NCBI RefSeq assembly: GCF_020532625.1
Contig: NZ_JAJAUY010000035.1
Span: 1 to 48,948, forward strand
Source: Streptomyces antimicrobicus
Lineage (GTDB): Bacteria > Actinomycetota > Actinomycetes > Streptomycetales > Streptomycetaceae
Length of the DNA stretch: 48,948 bases
Reading direction: 5' to 3'
In this document: positions 1-7,839 of the stretch, piece after piece
Position numbering within the stretch: the stretch's first letter is position 1
Layout of the letters: every line of letters starts with the position of its first letter
The notes under the pieces: model-generated
Told to the model about the DNA's origin: nothing
Databases searched by the model: none
Seen by the model: the letters and a program-made list of their open reading frames with translations, nothing else
Made by a program: the position numbers and the translations under genes

Positions 1-191
1 GAGCCGGCCGGCACGGCGAGGCCGACGCCCTCCTGGCCGCCTTCGTCCGCGCCCGCACGCCCGCGGACGCGGCCCGGCTGGCACGCCACGCCCCGGACTG
101 GTTCGCGCCCCGCCTGCTGGCCGCCGCCCGCGCGGTGTCCGACGTACGCCACCGCGAGCTCCGGCATGCGCTGCGCATGGTCAGGGCCTGA
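1..191 (+). CDS. C-terminal fragment of an unidentified protein
   Basis: An open frame enters from the left edge (codons in phase with base 3) and ends at TGA 189-191, leaving about 62 residues. It is rich in Ala, Arg and Leu (segments such as LLAAFVRART and LLAAARAVSDVRHREL), which suggests amphipathic helices and no membrane segment. Third positions are almost all G/C, so it is coding. I cannot name the family from this piece. It points the same way as the pyrimidine operon but ends about 150 bp before it, across a likely promoter, so it is probably a separate unit, possibly a regulator. Confidence 0.6.
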   Translation, partial: AGRHGEADALLAAFVRARTPADAARLARHAPDWFAPRLLAAARAVSDVRHRELRHALRMVRA

Positions 192-250
192 CCGCAACCG
201 ACCACCGGAGGCGGGAACTTGATCGATTGGGCCAACCGTGCGCGGTGGTC

Positions 251-312
251 TTGCCCCGCGGTGTGACGGGGCTTACGGTCACGTACCTACGCATTCCGTC
301 TACGTGCGTAGA
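251..312 (+). promoter_or_regulatory. Predicted promoter and palindromic operator of the pyrimidine/hydantoin operon
   Basis: A sigma-70-like pair is visible: TTGCCC (251-256), a 17-bp spacer and TACGGT (274-279), which puts the start of transcription near 286. Directly downstream lie CTACGCA (287-293) and its exact reverse TGCGTAG (305-311). The second half is also part of a tighter palindrome, TCTACG-TG-CGTAGA (299-312). A palindrome over the first transcribed bases is a typical repressor site. The ribosome binding site AAGGAG follows at 331-336. The regulator is unknown. Confidence 0.45.
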
Positions 313-342
313 GGCCCGGCGTCCCGTCGCAAGGAGCAGCTC

Positions 343-1185
343 ATGGCCCACATCGTCCGCGCCGCGCTGGTCCAGGCCACCTGGACCGGCGACACCGAAT
401 CGATGATCGCCAAACACGAGGAGCACGCCCGCAGAGCCGCTGCCCAGGGGGCGCAGATCATCGGGTTCCAGGAGGTGTTCAACGCCCCCTACTTCTGCCA
501 GGTCCAGGAGCCCGAGCACTACCGCTGGGCCGAGCCCGTCCCCGACGGCCCGACCGTGCGCCGGATGCAGGACCTCGCCCGCGAGACCGGCATGGTGATC
601 GTCGTACCGGTCTTCGAGATCGAGAGCCAGGGCTTCTACTACAACACCGCCGCCGTGATCGACGCCGACGGCAGCTACCTCGGCAAGTACCGCAAGCACC
701 ACATCCCCCAGGTCAAGGGCTTCTGGGAGAAGTACTACTTCCGCCCGGGCAACGCCGGCTGGCCCGTCTTCGACACCGCCGTCGGCAAGGTCGGCGTCTA
801 CATCTGCTACGACCGCCACTTCCCGGAGGGCTGGCGCCAGTTGGGCCTGGCCGGCGCCCAGCTCGTCTACAACCCCTCCGCCACCCACCGCGGCCTGTCC
901 GCGCACCTGTGGCAGCTGGAGCAGCCCGCCGCCGCCGTCGCCAACGAGTACTTCGTCGCCGCCATCAACCGCGTCGGCCAGGAGGAGTACGGCGACAACG
1001 ACTTCTACGGCACCAGCTACTTCGTGGACCCGCGCGGCCGGTTCGTCGGCGACGTCGCCAGCGACAAGGAGGAGGAGCTCCTCGTCCGCGACCTCGACCT
1101 CGACCTGATCGAAGAGGTCCGCACCCAGTGGGCCTTCTACCGCGACCGCCGCCCCGACGCCTACGGAGGACTCGTCCAGCCGTGA
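343..1185 (+). CDS. Beta-ureidopropionase-like nitrilase-superfamily amidohydrolase
   Basis: 280-residue carbon-nitrogen hydrolase. The catalytic triad is visible: Glu44 (in QEVF), Lys118 (in GKYRKHHIP) and Cys155 (in YICYDRHF). The closest well-known role is hydrolysis of N-carbamoyl-beta-alanine to beta-alanine, CO2 and ammonia, the third step of reductive pyrimidine breakdown; N-carbamoyl-amino-acid hydrolases are the alternative. The ATG at 343 has AAGGAG seven bases upstream; an in-frame start further up at 238 would run through the promoter and palindrome. The stop overlaps the GTG of the aminotransferase by four bases, so the two are translationally coupled. The dihydropyrimidinase downstream supports the ureidopropionase reading. 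No signal peptide, so cytoplasmic. Confidence 0.88.
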   Translation: MAHIVRAALVQATWTGDTESMIAKHEEHARRAAAQGAQIIGFQEVFNAPYFCQVQEPEHYRWAEPVPDGPTVRRMQDLARETGMVIVVPVFEIESQGFYYNTAAVIDADGSYLGKYRKHHIPQVKGFWEKYYFRPGNAGWPVFDTAVGKVGVYICYDRHFPEGWRQLGLAGAQLVYNPSATHRGLSAHLWQLEQPAAAVANEYFVAAINRVGQEEYGDNDFYGTSYFVDPRGRFVGDVASDKEEELLVRDLDLDLIEEVRTQWAFYRDRRPDAYGGLVQP

Positions 1186-2477
1186 CCGACCCCACCCCGC
1201 TGCTCAGCCGCCACCGCCAGGTCCTGCCCGACTGGCTGGCCCTGTACTACGCACACCCGATCGAGCTCACCCACGGCGAGGGCCGGCACGTCTGGGACGC
1301 CGACGGCAACCGCTACCTCGACTTCTTCGGCGGCATCCTCACCACCATGACCGCCCACGCCCTGCCCGAGGTCACCAAGGCCGTCGCCGAGCAGGCCGGG
1401 CGGCTCATCCACTCCTCCACGCTCTACCTCAACCGGCCGATGGTCGAACTGGCCGAGCGGATCACGGCCCTGTCCGGCATCCCCGACGCCCGGGTCTTCT
1501 TCACCACCTCCGGCACCGAGGCCAACGACACCGCGCTGCTGCTGGCGACCGCGTACCGCCGCTCCAACCAGATCCTGGCGATGCGCAACAGCTACCACGG
1601 CCGCTCCTTCTCCACCGTCGGCATCACCGGCAACCGCGCCTGGTCCGCGACCAGCCTGTCGCCGCTCCAGACGTACTACGTCCACGGCGCCGTCCGCAGC
1701 CGCGGCCCCTTCGCGCACCTGGACGACGCCGCGTTCACCGCGGCCGCCGTCGCCGACCTCGAGGACGTCCTCGGCCAGGCCCGCGGCGGCGCGGCCGCGC
1801 TCATCGCCGAACCGATCCAGGGCGTCGGCGGCTTCACCTCCCCGCCCGACGGCCTCTACGCCGCCTTCCGCGAGGTCCTCGACCGGCACGGCATCCTCTG
1901 GATCAGCGACGAGGTGCAGACCGGCTGGGGCCGTACCGGCGACCACTTCTGGGGCTGGCAGGCGCACGCCCGGAACGGCCCGCCCGACCTGCTCACCTTC
2001 GCCAAGGGCATCGGCAACGGCATGTCGGTGGGCGGCGTCGTGGCCCGCGCCGAGATCATGAACTGCATCGACACCAACTCCATCTCCACCTTCGGCGGCT
2101 CCCCGGTCACCATGGCCGCGGCCAACGCCAACCTCGCCCACCTCCTCGACCACGACCTCCAGGGCAACGCCCGCCGCGTCGGCGGCCTGCTGCTGGAACG
2201 GCTGCGCGCGGTCTGCGCCGGGGTGCCCGCCGTCCGCGAGGTCCGCGGACGCGGCCTGATGGCGGCGATCGAACTGACCCGGCCCGGCACGGACCGCGCC
2301 GACCCGGAAGCGGCCTCCGCCGTGCTGGAGGCGGCCCGCGCGGGCGGCCTGCTGATCGGCAAGGGCGGCGGCCACGACACCGCCGTGCTGCGCATCGCCC
2401 CGCCGCTGTCCCTCACCGTCGGCGAGGCGGAGGAGGGCGCCCGGATCCTGGCCGAGGCCCTGCGCACCATCACCTGA
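1182..2477 (+). CDS. Class III PLP-dependent aminotransferase (beta-alanine/omega-amino acid type)
   Basis: 431 residues from a GTG that overlaps the previous stop (GTGA). Landmarks of the class III fold are in place: FFTTSGTEANDTA (about 107-119) binding the PLP phosphate, the cofactor Asp243 in ISDEVQTGWGRTG, and the Schiff-base Lys275 in FAKGIGNG. The family moves amino groups from omega-amino acids to pyruvate, glyoxylate or 2-oxoglutarate. In this operon the expected substrate is beta-alanine (or beta-aminoisobutyrate from thymine), released by the upstream hydrolase, giving malonate semialdehyde. The substrate is inferred from context; AGXT2-like or 4-aminobutyrate activity cannot be excluded from sequence alone. 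Confidence 0.88.
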   Translation: MTDPTPLLSRHRQVLPDWLALYYAHPIELTHGEGRHVWDADGNRYLDFFGGILTTMTAHALPEVTKAVAEQAGRLIHSSTLYLNRPMVELAERITALSGIPDARVFFTTSGTEANDTALLLATAYRRSNQILAMRNSYHGRSFSTVGITGNRAWSATSLSPLQTYYVHGAVRSRGPFAHLDDAAFTAAAVADLEDVLGQARGGAAALIAEPIQGVGGFTSPPDGLYAAFREVLDRHGILWISDEVQTGWGRTGDHFWGWQAHARNGPPDLLTFAKGIGNGMSVGGVVARAEIMNCIDTNSISTFGGSPVTMAAANANLAHLLDHDLQGNARRVGGLLLERLRAVCAGVPAVREVRGRGLMAAIELTRPGTDRADPEAASAVLEAARAGGLLIGKGGGHDTAVLRIAPPLSLTVGEAEEGARILAEALRTIT

Positions 2478-2496
2478 CCCCAGGGGGAGCCGCACC

Positions 2497-3897
2497 ATGA
2501 CCTTCCGCACCCTGATCCGCGGCGGCCTCGTCGTCACCGCCGCCGACGAGCTGCACGCGGACGTCCTCGTCGAGGACGGCCGCGTCGCCGCCCTGGCGGC
2601 GCACGGCTCGGCCGCGGCCGAGTCCTGGACGGCCGACCGTACGCTCGACGCCACCGGGAAGTACGTGATCCCCGGCGGCGTCGACGCCCACACGCACATG
2701 GAGCTGCCGTTCGGCGGCACCTCCGCCTCCGACACCTTCGAGACCGGCACCCGGGCCGCGGCCTGGGGCGGCACCACCACCATCGTGGACTTCGCCGTCC
2801 AGAGCGTCGGCCGCACCCTGCGCGAGGGCCTGGACGCCTGGTACGCGAAGGCCGACGGGAAGTGCGCGATCGACTACGCCTTCCACATGATCGTGTCGGA
2901 CGTGAACGAGCACACCCTGAAGGAGATGGACGCCCTCGTGGAGGAAGGCGTCAGCTCGTTCAAGTTGTTCATGGCGTATCCGGGCGTCTTCTACTCGGAC
3001 GACGGCCGGATCCTGCGCGCCATGCAGCGGGCGTCCGGCAACGGCGGCCTGATCATGATGCACGCGGAGAACGGCATCGCGATCGACGTGCTCATCGAAC
3101 AGGCCCTCGCCCGCGGCGAGACCGACCCGCGCCACCACGGCGAGGTGCGGCACGTCCTGCTGGAGGCGGAGGCCACCCACCGCGCCGTCCAGCTCGCCCG
3201 GGTCGCCGGCGCCCCGCTGTACGTCGTCCACGTCTCGGCCGAGGAGGCGGTCGCCGAGCTGGCCGCCGCCCGCGACAAGGGCCTGCCGGTCTTCGGCGAG
3301 ACCTGCCCGCAGTACCTGTTCCTGTCCACCGACAACCTGGCGGAGCCGGACTTCCAGGGCGCCAAGTACGTCTGCTCCACCCCGCTGCGCCCGCGCGAGC
3401 ACCAGGCGGCCCTGTGGCGTGGACTGCGGACCAACGACCTCCAGGTGGTCTCCACCGACCACTGCCCGTTCTGCTTCAAGGGCCAGAAGGAGCTCGGCCG
3501 CGGCGACTTCTCCAAGATCCCCAACGGGCTGCCGGGCGTGGAGAACCGTATGGACCTGCTCCACCAGGCCGTCGTGGACGGGCACATCAGCCGCCGCCGC
3601 TGGATCGAGATCGCCTGCGCGACCCCGGCCCGGATGTTCGGCCTCTACCCGCGCAAGGGGACCGTCGCGCCGGGTTCCGACGCCGACATCGTCCTCTACG
3701 ACCCGCACGCGGAGCAGGTCCTGTCCGCCGCCACGCACCACATGAACGTCGACTACTCGGCGTACGAGGGCAAGCGGATCACCGGACGCGTCGACACCGT
3801 CCTCTCCCGCGGTGAACTCGTCCTCGACGCACGGCAGTACACCGGCCGGGCCGGACACGGTGCCTTCGTCCACCGCTCCACCTGCCAGTACCTGTAA
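2497..3897 (+). CDS. hydA: Dihydropyrimidinase (D-hydantoinase)
   Basis: 466 residues, the usual length. The binuclear-metal ligands of the cyclic amidohydrolase family are visible: His65 and His67 (DAHTHMELPF), Lys156 to be carboxylated (SFKLFMAYPG), His189 (MMHAENG), His245 (YVVHVSAEE) and Asp321 (STDHCPF). It opens 5,6-dihydrouracil or dihydrothymine, or 5-substituted hydantoins, to the N-carbamoyl amino acid. The start ATG follows a purine-rich AGGGGGAG site. It lies 19 bp after the aminotransferase and 23 bp before the LLM gene, as part of one operon. The gene pair with the ureidopropionase-like enzyme gives steps two and three of reductive pyrimidine catabolism. Confidence 0.95.
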   Translation: MTFRTLIRGGLVVTAADELHADVLVEDGRVAALAAHGSAAAESWTADRTLDATGKYVIPGGVDAHTHMELPFGGTSASDTFETGTRAAAWGGTTTIVDFAVQSVGRTLREGLDAWYAKADGKCAIDYAFHMIVSDVNEHTLKEMDALVEEGVSSFKLFMAYPGVFYSDDGRILRAMQRASGNGGLIMMHAENGIAIDVLIEQALARGETDPRHHGEVRHVLLEAEATHRAVQLARVAGAPLYVVHVSAEEAVAELAAARDKGLPVFGETCPQYLFLSTDNLAEPDFQGAKYVCSTPLRPREHQAALWRGLRTNDLQVVSTDHCPFCFKGQKELGRGDFSKIPNGLPGVENRMDLLHQAVVDGHISRRRWIEIACATPARMFGLYPRKGTVAPGSDADIVLYDPHAEQVLSAATHHMNVDYSAYEGKRITGRVDTVLSRGELVLDARQYTGRAGHGAFVHRSTCQYL

Positions 3898-3920
3898 GCG
3901 ACCGCAAGGAGCAGCCAGCC

Positions 3921-4937
3921 ATGGACTTCGGCCTCGTCCTGCAAACCGACCCGCCCGCCTCCCAGGTCGTCAGCCTGATGAAACGCGCGGAGCGCAACGG
4001 CTTCCGCTACGGCTGGACCTTCGACTCGGCCGTGCTGTGGCAGGAACCCTTCGTCATCTACAGCCAGATCCTCGCCCATACGCAGAAGCTCCACATCGGC
4101 CCGATGGTCACCAACCCGGGCACCCGGACCTGGGAGGTCACCGCCTCCACCTTCGCCACCCTCAACGACATGTTCGGCAACCGCACCGTCTGCGGCATCG
4201 GCCGCGGCGACTCGGCGATGCGGGTGGCCGGCCGGGCCCCCAACACGCTGGCCCGCCTCGGCGAGGCCATCGGCGTCATCCGCGACCTCGCGGAGGGCCG
4301 GGAGGCGCTCGTCGACGGCAATCCCGTCCGCATCCCGTGGATCAAGGACGGGAAGTTGCCGGTCTGGATGGCCGCGTACGGACCCAAGGCGCTGGCCTTG
4401 GCCGGGCAGAAGGCCGACGGGTTCATCCTCCAGCTCGCCGACCCGTTCCTCACCCAATGGATGGTCAAGGCGGTCCGGGACGCGGCCGCGGCGGCCGGCC
4501 GCGACCCGGACGCGATCACCATCTGCGTGGCCGCCCCCGCCTACGTGACGGCCGACGGCTCACCCGAAGCCCTCGCCCACGCCCGCGACCAGTGCCGCTG
4601 GTTCGGCGGGATGGTCGGCAACCACGTCGCCGACCTGGTCTCCCGGTACGGGGAGCACTCGGGCATGGTCCCGGACGAACTCACCGAGTACATCAAGGCC
4701 CGCCAGGGCTACGACTACAGCCACCACGGCCGTGCCGGGAACCCGTCCACCGACTTCGTCCCGGACGAGATCGTCGACCGCTTCTGCCTGCTGGGCCCGG
4801 TCGAGGCCCACGTCGAGAAGCTGCGCGCCCTGCGCGACCTCGGCGTCCACCAGTTCGCCGTCTACGACATGCACGACGCGCGGGAGGCAGTGATCGACGC
4901 CTACGGCCAGCACGTCGTCCCGGCACTCCGCGACTGA
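3921..4937 (+). CDS. Luciferase-like (LLM class) flavin/F420-dependent oxidoreductase
   Basis: 338 residues beginning MDFGLVLQTDPP, the standard first strand of the luciferase-like TIM barrel. Further family landmarks are the HIGPMVTNPGTR segment, GIGRGDSAM, and the later PVWMAAYGPKALALAG stretch. The protein resembles the LLM subfamily often found beside dihydropyrimidinase genes (I recall TIGR03842, not checked). AAGGAG at 3906-3911 supports the start. As last gene of the pyrimidine operon it may act on the same substrates. I see no dihydropyrimidine dehydrogenase here, so a reductive role on uracil/thymine, or oxidation of a hydantoin-type compound, is an inference. The cofactor (F420 or FMN) cannot be read from sequence. 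Confidence 0.85.
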   Translation: MDFGLVLQTDPPASQVVSLMKRAERNGFRYGWTFDSAVLWQEPFVIYSQILAHTQKLHIGPMVTNPGTRTWEVTASTFATLNDMFGNRTVCGIGRGDSAMRVAGRAPNTLARLGEAIGVIRDLAEGREALVDGNPVRIPWIKDGKLPVWMAAYGPKALALAGQKADGFILQLADPFLTQWMVKAVRDAAAAAGRDPDAITICVAAPAYVTADGSPEALAHARDQCRWFGGMVGNHVADLVSRYGEHSGMVPDELTEYIKARQGYDYSHHGRAGNPSTDFVPDEIVDRFCLLGPVEAHVEKLRALRDLGVHQFAVYDMHDAREAVIDAYGQHVVPALRD

Positions 4938-4974
4938 CGCACGACGCCGCGGCGACGCCGGTCCAGTGGGCAGA

Positions 4975-4990
4975 GGGCCGCCTCCGGCCC
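4975..4990. terminator. Short GC hairpin between convergent genes
   Basis: GGGCCG-CCTC-CGGCCC forms a perfect 6-bp stem in the 130-bp gap between the LLM gene and the convergent acetyltransferase. There is no T-tract. It could end transcription from either side; evidence is structural only. Confidence 0.3.
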
Positions 4991-5067
4991 GGTGGCCGGG
5001 TCACGGCGGAGGGCTTGCTCGTGCGACCCGGCGGCCCGGGCGGTTCCGTGCGGGGTCGGCTTCGTGA

Positions 5068-5643
5068 TCACCGGCTCCGGGGCTGGCGGTCGACCTCCGG
5101 GTGCCACTCGCGGCGCAGGAGGCCGAAGACCCAGGAGTCGGAGACGTCGCCGTTGACGACGCAGTCCTCGCGGAGGGTGCCTTCGCGGACGAAGCCGAGC
5201 TTCTCCAGGACCCGGGCGGACGCCACGTTGCGCGTGTCGGTCTCGGCCTGGACGCGGTTCAGGTCCAGGGTGTCGAACGCCCACCGCAGGACGGCGTGCG
5301 CTGTCTCCGTGGCGTAGCCGTGGCCCCACGCGGCGGCGTCGAAGACGTAGCCCAGGGACGCGCTGCGGAAGTCCGGGTTCCAGCTGAACAGGCTGCACCA
5401 GCCGATGAACGCGCCGTCGGAGACGCGGTCGACGGCCACCCGCGCTCCCGTGCCTTCCTCCTCGATCGTCCGGCAGGTCGCGATGAAGCGCTGGGCGCGG
5501 GCCGGTTCGGTCCACGGCGGGGAGTCCCAATAGCGCAGCACGTGGGCGCTGCTGTGCAGCGCGTACAGCGATGCCGCGTCGGCGTCGGTGAACGGCCGCA
5601 GCCGCAGGCGGGCGGTGTGCAGCTCGGGGGTGCGCAAGGTCAT
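5068..5643 (-). CDS. GNAT family N-acetyltransferase (RimJ/RimL-like)
   Basis: 191 residues. The opening LRTPELHTARLRLRPFTDADA is the usual first strand of RimJ/RimL-type acetyltransferases; the acetyl-CoA loop is seen near AAAWGHGYATETAHAVLRWAF, followed by NVASARVLEKLGFVREG. Substrates of this group range from ribosomal protein N-termini to small molecules and cannot be assigned here. ATG at 5643 has AGGA eight bases upstream; a second ATG at 5652 has no properly spaced site. The gene is monocistronic and faces the pyrimidine operon. Confidence 0.88.
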   Translation of the reverse strand: MTLRTPELHTARLRLRPFTDADAASLYALHSSAHVLRYWDSPPWTEPARAQRFIATCRTIEEEGTGARVAVDRVSDGAFIGWCSLFSWNPDFRSASLGYVFDAAAWGHGYATETAHAVLRWAFDTLDLNRVQAETDTRNVASARVLEKLGFVREGTLREDCVVNGDVSDSWVFGLLRREWHPEVDRQPRSR

Positions 5644-5868
5644 GCGGAGCATCCTGCCGCGTCAGGCTCGCTCCCGACCATCCGTTTATCGGGACGGTTG
5701 GGGGCGCGTACGTCCGCGGTGACGCCGGACGCGGCGGATGGGCGAAACCCTGCAGCAGGGGCTCCAGCTGGGGGGATGGCCGGCACGGTACTGCGGACGG
5801 GTCAGAGCCGGTCGGTCAGGGGGAGCGGGGCGGCACCCGGTTCGTACGGCGCGACTGCGCCTGTCACG

Positions 5869-6084
5869 TCACCGCAGGCGATGCCCCGCGGTTCGCGGAC
5901 GGTCCGGCCACCCTCGGCGGGCTGACCCGGGGGGTTGCTGGTCGAGGACGTTGCGGAGGTGGAAGAGGGCGGGCAGGTCCGCCTCCTGCACGAACGCCTT
6001 CAGAAGGTCGCTGATGTGCTGGTCGTTTCCGTCGCTGACGGCACGGGCGATGGCGTGGGCGAGGGCCTCGGCGTTGTGCGGCAT
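5869..6084 (-). CDS. Small hypothetical protein
   Basis: 71 residues from ATG 6084, preceded by AAGGGTGG. Codons 1 to about 52 have strongly G/C third positions and read as an acidic, helical peptide (MPHNAEALAHAIARAVSDG, then ISDLLKAFVQEADLPALF). The last 18 residues are Arg/Pro-rich and lose this codon pattern, so the natural stop may have been lost or the tail altered. No family recognised. The frame continues upstream to 6282 but that extension lacks coding character. Genes on both sides are on the same strand, but there is no clear operon. Confidence 0.5.
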   Translation of the reverse strand: MPHNAEALAHAIARAVSDGNDQHISDLLKAFVQEADLPALFHLRNVLDQQPPGSARRGWPDRPRTAGHRLR

Positions 6085-6209
6085 ACCGCCACCCTTACCG
6101 GCGGCCTGGTCGCTCACACCCGTGATCACCAGGCGGCGGTGCTCGCAGCACTGCCTTCGCTGCCGAGGGCCGGCCCTGGAGCCTTCGGCCGGTAGCGCGG
6201 GGTGGGAGA

Positions 6210-6320
6210 TCAGGCGGTGGTGATGTGGGTGAGGGCGGTATGGAGGCGGCGGACGGCGTCCTCGGCGTCTTCCCGCGCCCATGTGCCGTCCCGTGCCCCG
6301 GTGCCGGCGTGCTCGCAGGG
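6210..6320 (-). pseudogene. Possible remnant: C-terminal coding scrap without a start
   Basis: In the 310-bp stretch between the small ORF and the PucR gene, one minus frame ending at TGA 6212-6210 reads as about 36 residues of ordinary protein (GTWAREDAEDAVRRLHTAL near the end) with nearly every third base G/C. Upstream of about 6320 the codon pattern fades and no ATG, GTG or TTG with a ribosome site appears. This fits the 3' end of a gene that lost its front. It may instead be chance; the rest of the stretch (including a CCGGACCG repeat near 6360-6378) shows nothing. Confidence 0.3.
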
Positions 6321-6394
6321 GGCCGTGTGCTGCCGACCACGGGCCCGTGCAAGGGCGCCGGACCGCCGGACCGCCGGACCCCGTGAGCGCCGGG

Positions 6395-7456
6395 TCAGGA
6401 CGAGGCGTCCGGCCAGCGGAGCAGCCGTGCCCCGATGACCGCGGTCTGGAGGGTGTAGCGGTGCTGGGGGTCGCCCGGGTCGGTCCGGGTGAGGGAGCGG
6501 ATGCGTTCCAGCCGGTACGTCAGCGCGCGCACGCTGAGCGAGAGGCGCCGGGCGGCTTCGACGGCCACGCAGCCGCTGTCGAAGTAGGCGGAGAGCGTGT
6601 CGATCAACGGTTGTGCTCCGCCGCGGGCTTCCCTCAGCGGGCCGAGGGTGGTTTCCACGAGATCGGCCATCGCCTGCCGGTCCCGTGCCAGGACCGGGTA
6701 GACGAGCAGGTCGGCGGCGTGCAGGACGGGCCCTTCCAGGTCCATCCGGTCGGCGAGGTCCAGCGCGTTGAGGGCCTCTTCGTAGGAGTGGACGACACCG
6801 CCGGGTCCGGGGTGGGTGCGGCCTACGGCGACCCGGCCGCCGTCGGTCGCCGCGTGCGCCCGCTCGGCGAAGAACGCCAGGACGTCGGGCTGGTCGCCCG
6901 GGGCGACGCAGATCAGGCGGCCGTCCTTGGTGGCCAGCAGGGTGTGCCGGTTGCCGAAGCGGGCGTGGACGGCCGCTTCGATGCCCCGGGCGACCGGATA
7001 GCCGTCCCCGTACGGCTCGGGGCCGATGGCGACGGCCACGGCGTGGGCCCCGGACAGGCGCAGGCCGAAGCGCTCGGCGCGCTCGGCGAGGCGGCCGAGA
7101 TCGCTGCCCCCGTAGAGGAGGTCGTCGATGAACTCGCGCCGTGCAGCCTCCTCCTGGCGTACTGCCAGTTGGGGTGCCCGTTCGAAGCCCTCGGCGAAGG
7201 CGTCCACGGCCTGCTCGACAACGGCGAGCAGGCTGACGCGCTGGGGAGTGGCCAGCGCTTCCTGGACTCTGCGTGCCTCGGCCAGGTGGGCGCGTACGAG
7301 GGCGCGCAGACCCAGGCTCGCTTCAGCCGCCCGTTCGCCCTCGGCTCGGCGGGCATCCAGTTCCGCCCGGGTGAGGCGGCGGCCGGTGCCGCAGGCATCG
7401 AGCAGCATCTGCGCGTACCCCGCCAGATACTCGTCCGCCACGGTACCTTCCGCCAT
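6395..7456 (-). CDS. PucR/CdaR-type transcriptional regulator
   Basis: 353 residues from ATG 7456 with a strong GGGGAGGA site. The C-terminal end (SYFDSGCVAVEAARRLSLSV then RALTYRLERIRSLTRTDPGD) is the PucR-type winged helix-turn-helix, in which a long acidic spacing precedes the recognition helix; about residues 290-345. The middle (about 125-240) resembles the CdaR GGDEF-like region found in this family. Such proteins usually activate purine/amine catabolism or act on nearby transport genes. The target is not evident: the gene is divergent from nhaA and separated from the pyrimidine operon by the acetyltransferase. The extended frame to 7516 is less likely as start. Confidence 0.85.
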   Translation of the reverse strand: MAEGTVADEYLAGYAQMLLDACGTGRRLTRAELDARRAEGERAAEASLGLRALVRAHLAEARRVQEALATPQRVSLLAVVEQAVDAFAEGFERAPQLAVRQEEAARREFIDDLLYGGSDLGRLAERAERFGLRLSGAHAVAVAIGPEPYGDGYPVARGIEAAVHARFGNRHTLLATKDGRLICVAPGDQPDVLAFFAERAHAATDGGRVAVGRTHPGPGGVVHSYEEALNALDLADRMDLEGPVLHAADLLVYPVLARDRQAMADLVETTLGPLREARGGAQPLIDTLSAYFDSGCVAVEAARRLSLSVRALTYRLERIRSLTRTDPGDPQHRYTLQTAVIGARLLRWPDASS

Positions 7457-7712
7457 GATTCCTCCCCGATCCCGACGCGTCCCTGACACGTTCTTGACGC
7501 CGGACAAGGGTGGCATCCGGCAAGCACGCTGCCGGCACCGGCACCGGAGCGGCGTGGAGACTGCCTGCCACCGGCAGTGCCGAGACCGGCAGCCCGACTA
7601 CCCCGAGGGCCCGTACCCACCCTCGCGCCTTGGGCACGTACCGGCCCCGTCCCTTGCCCGAGCGCCGTCACCGCACGTCACAGCCTCTCTGGCGGCATCC
7701 CGCGCCTCCCGA

Positions 7713-7839
7713 TAGGGTGTAAAGAACGCGTCAACGCGCTCATCGCAGCACCGGGCGGACGCGGGGTGTGCCGGGAAGTCTGGTCGGCGTCCTTGGGGCC
7801 GTGTGCCCACTCGCAGCCGACGCCCCGGAGGTGTCCCTC
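7713..7839 (+). promoter_or_regulatory. nhaA promoter candidate and structured leader
   Basis: The 383-bp gap between the divergent pucR-like gene and nhaA holds TAGGGT at 7713-7718, a good Streptomyces -10, giving a leader of about 115 nt. In the leader GGCGTC (7786-7791) can pair with GACGCC (7819-7824), and the overlapping GTCGGC (7783-7788) with GCCGAC (7816-7821); these exclude each other. The ribosome site GGAGG (7827-7831) follows immediately. A small hairpin CGCG-TCAA-CGCG lies further upstream near 7728. I see no other gene in the gap. Confidence 0.35.

Noticed and set aside
909..1181. Upstream extension of the aminotransferase frame (Arg-rich)
   Set aside because: It is a shifted reading of the amidohydrolase gene; the GTG at 1182 overlapping the stop is the natural start.
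2470..3873. Long antisense frames opposite hydA and many other genes
   Set aside because: Antisense open frames are normal in genes with G/C third positions; the forward frames contain full enzyme motifs.
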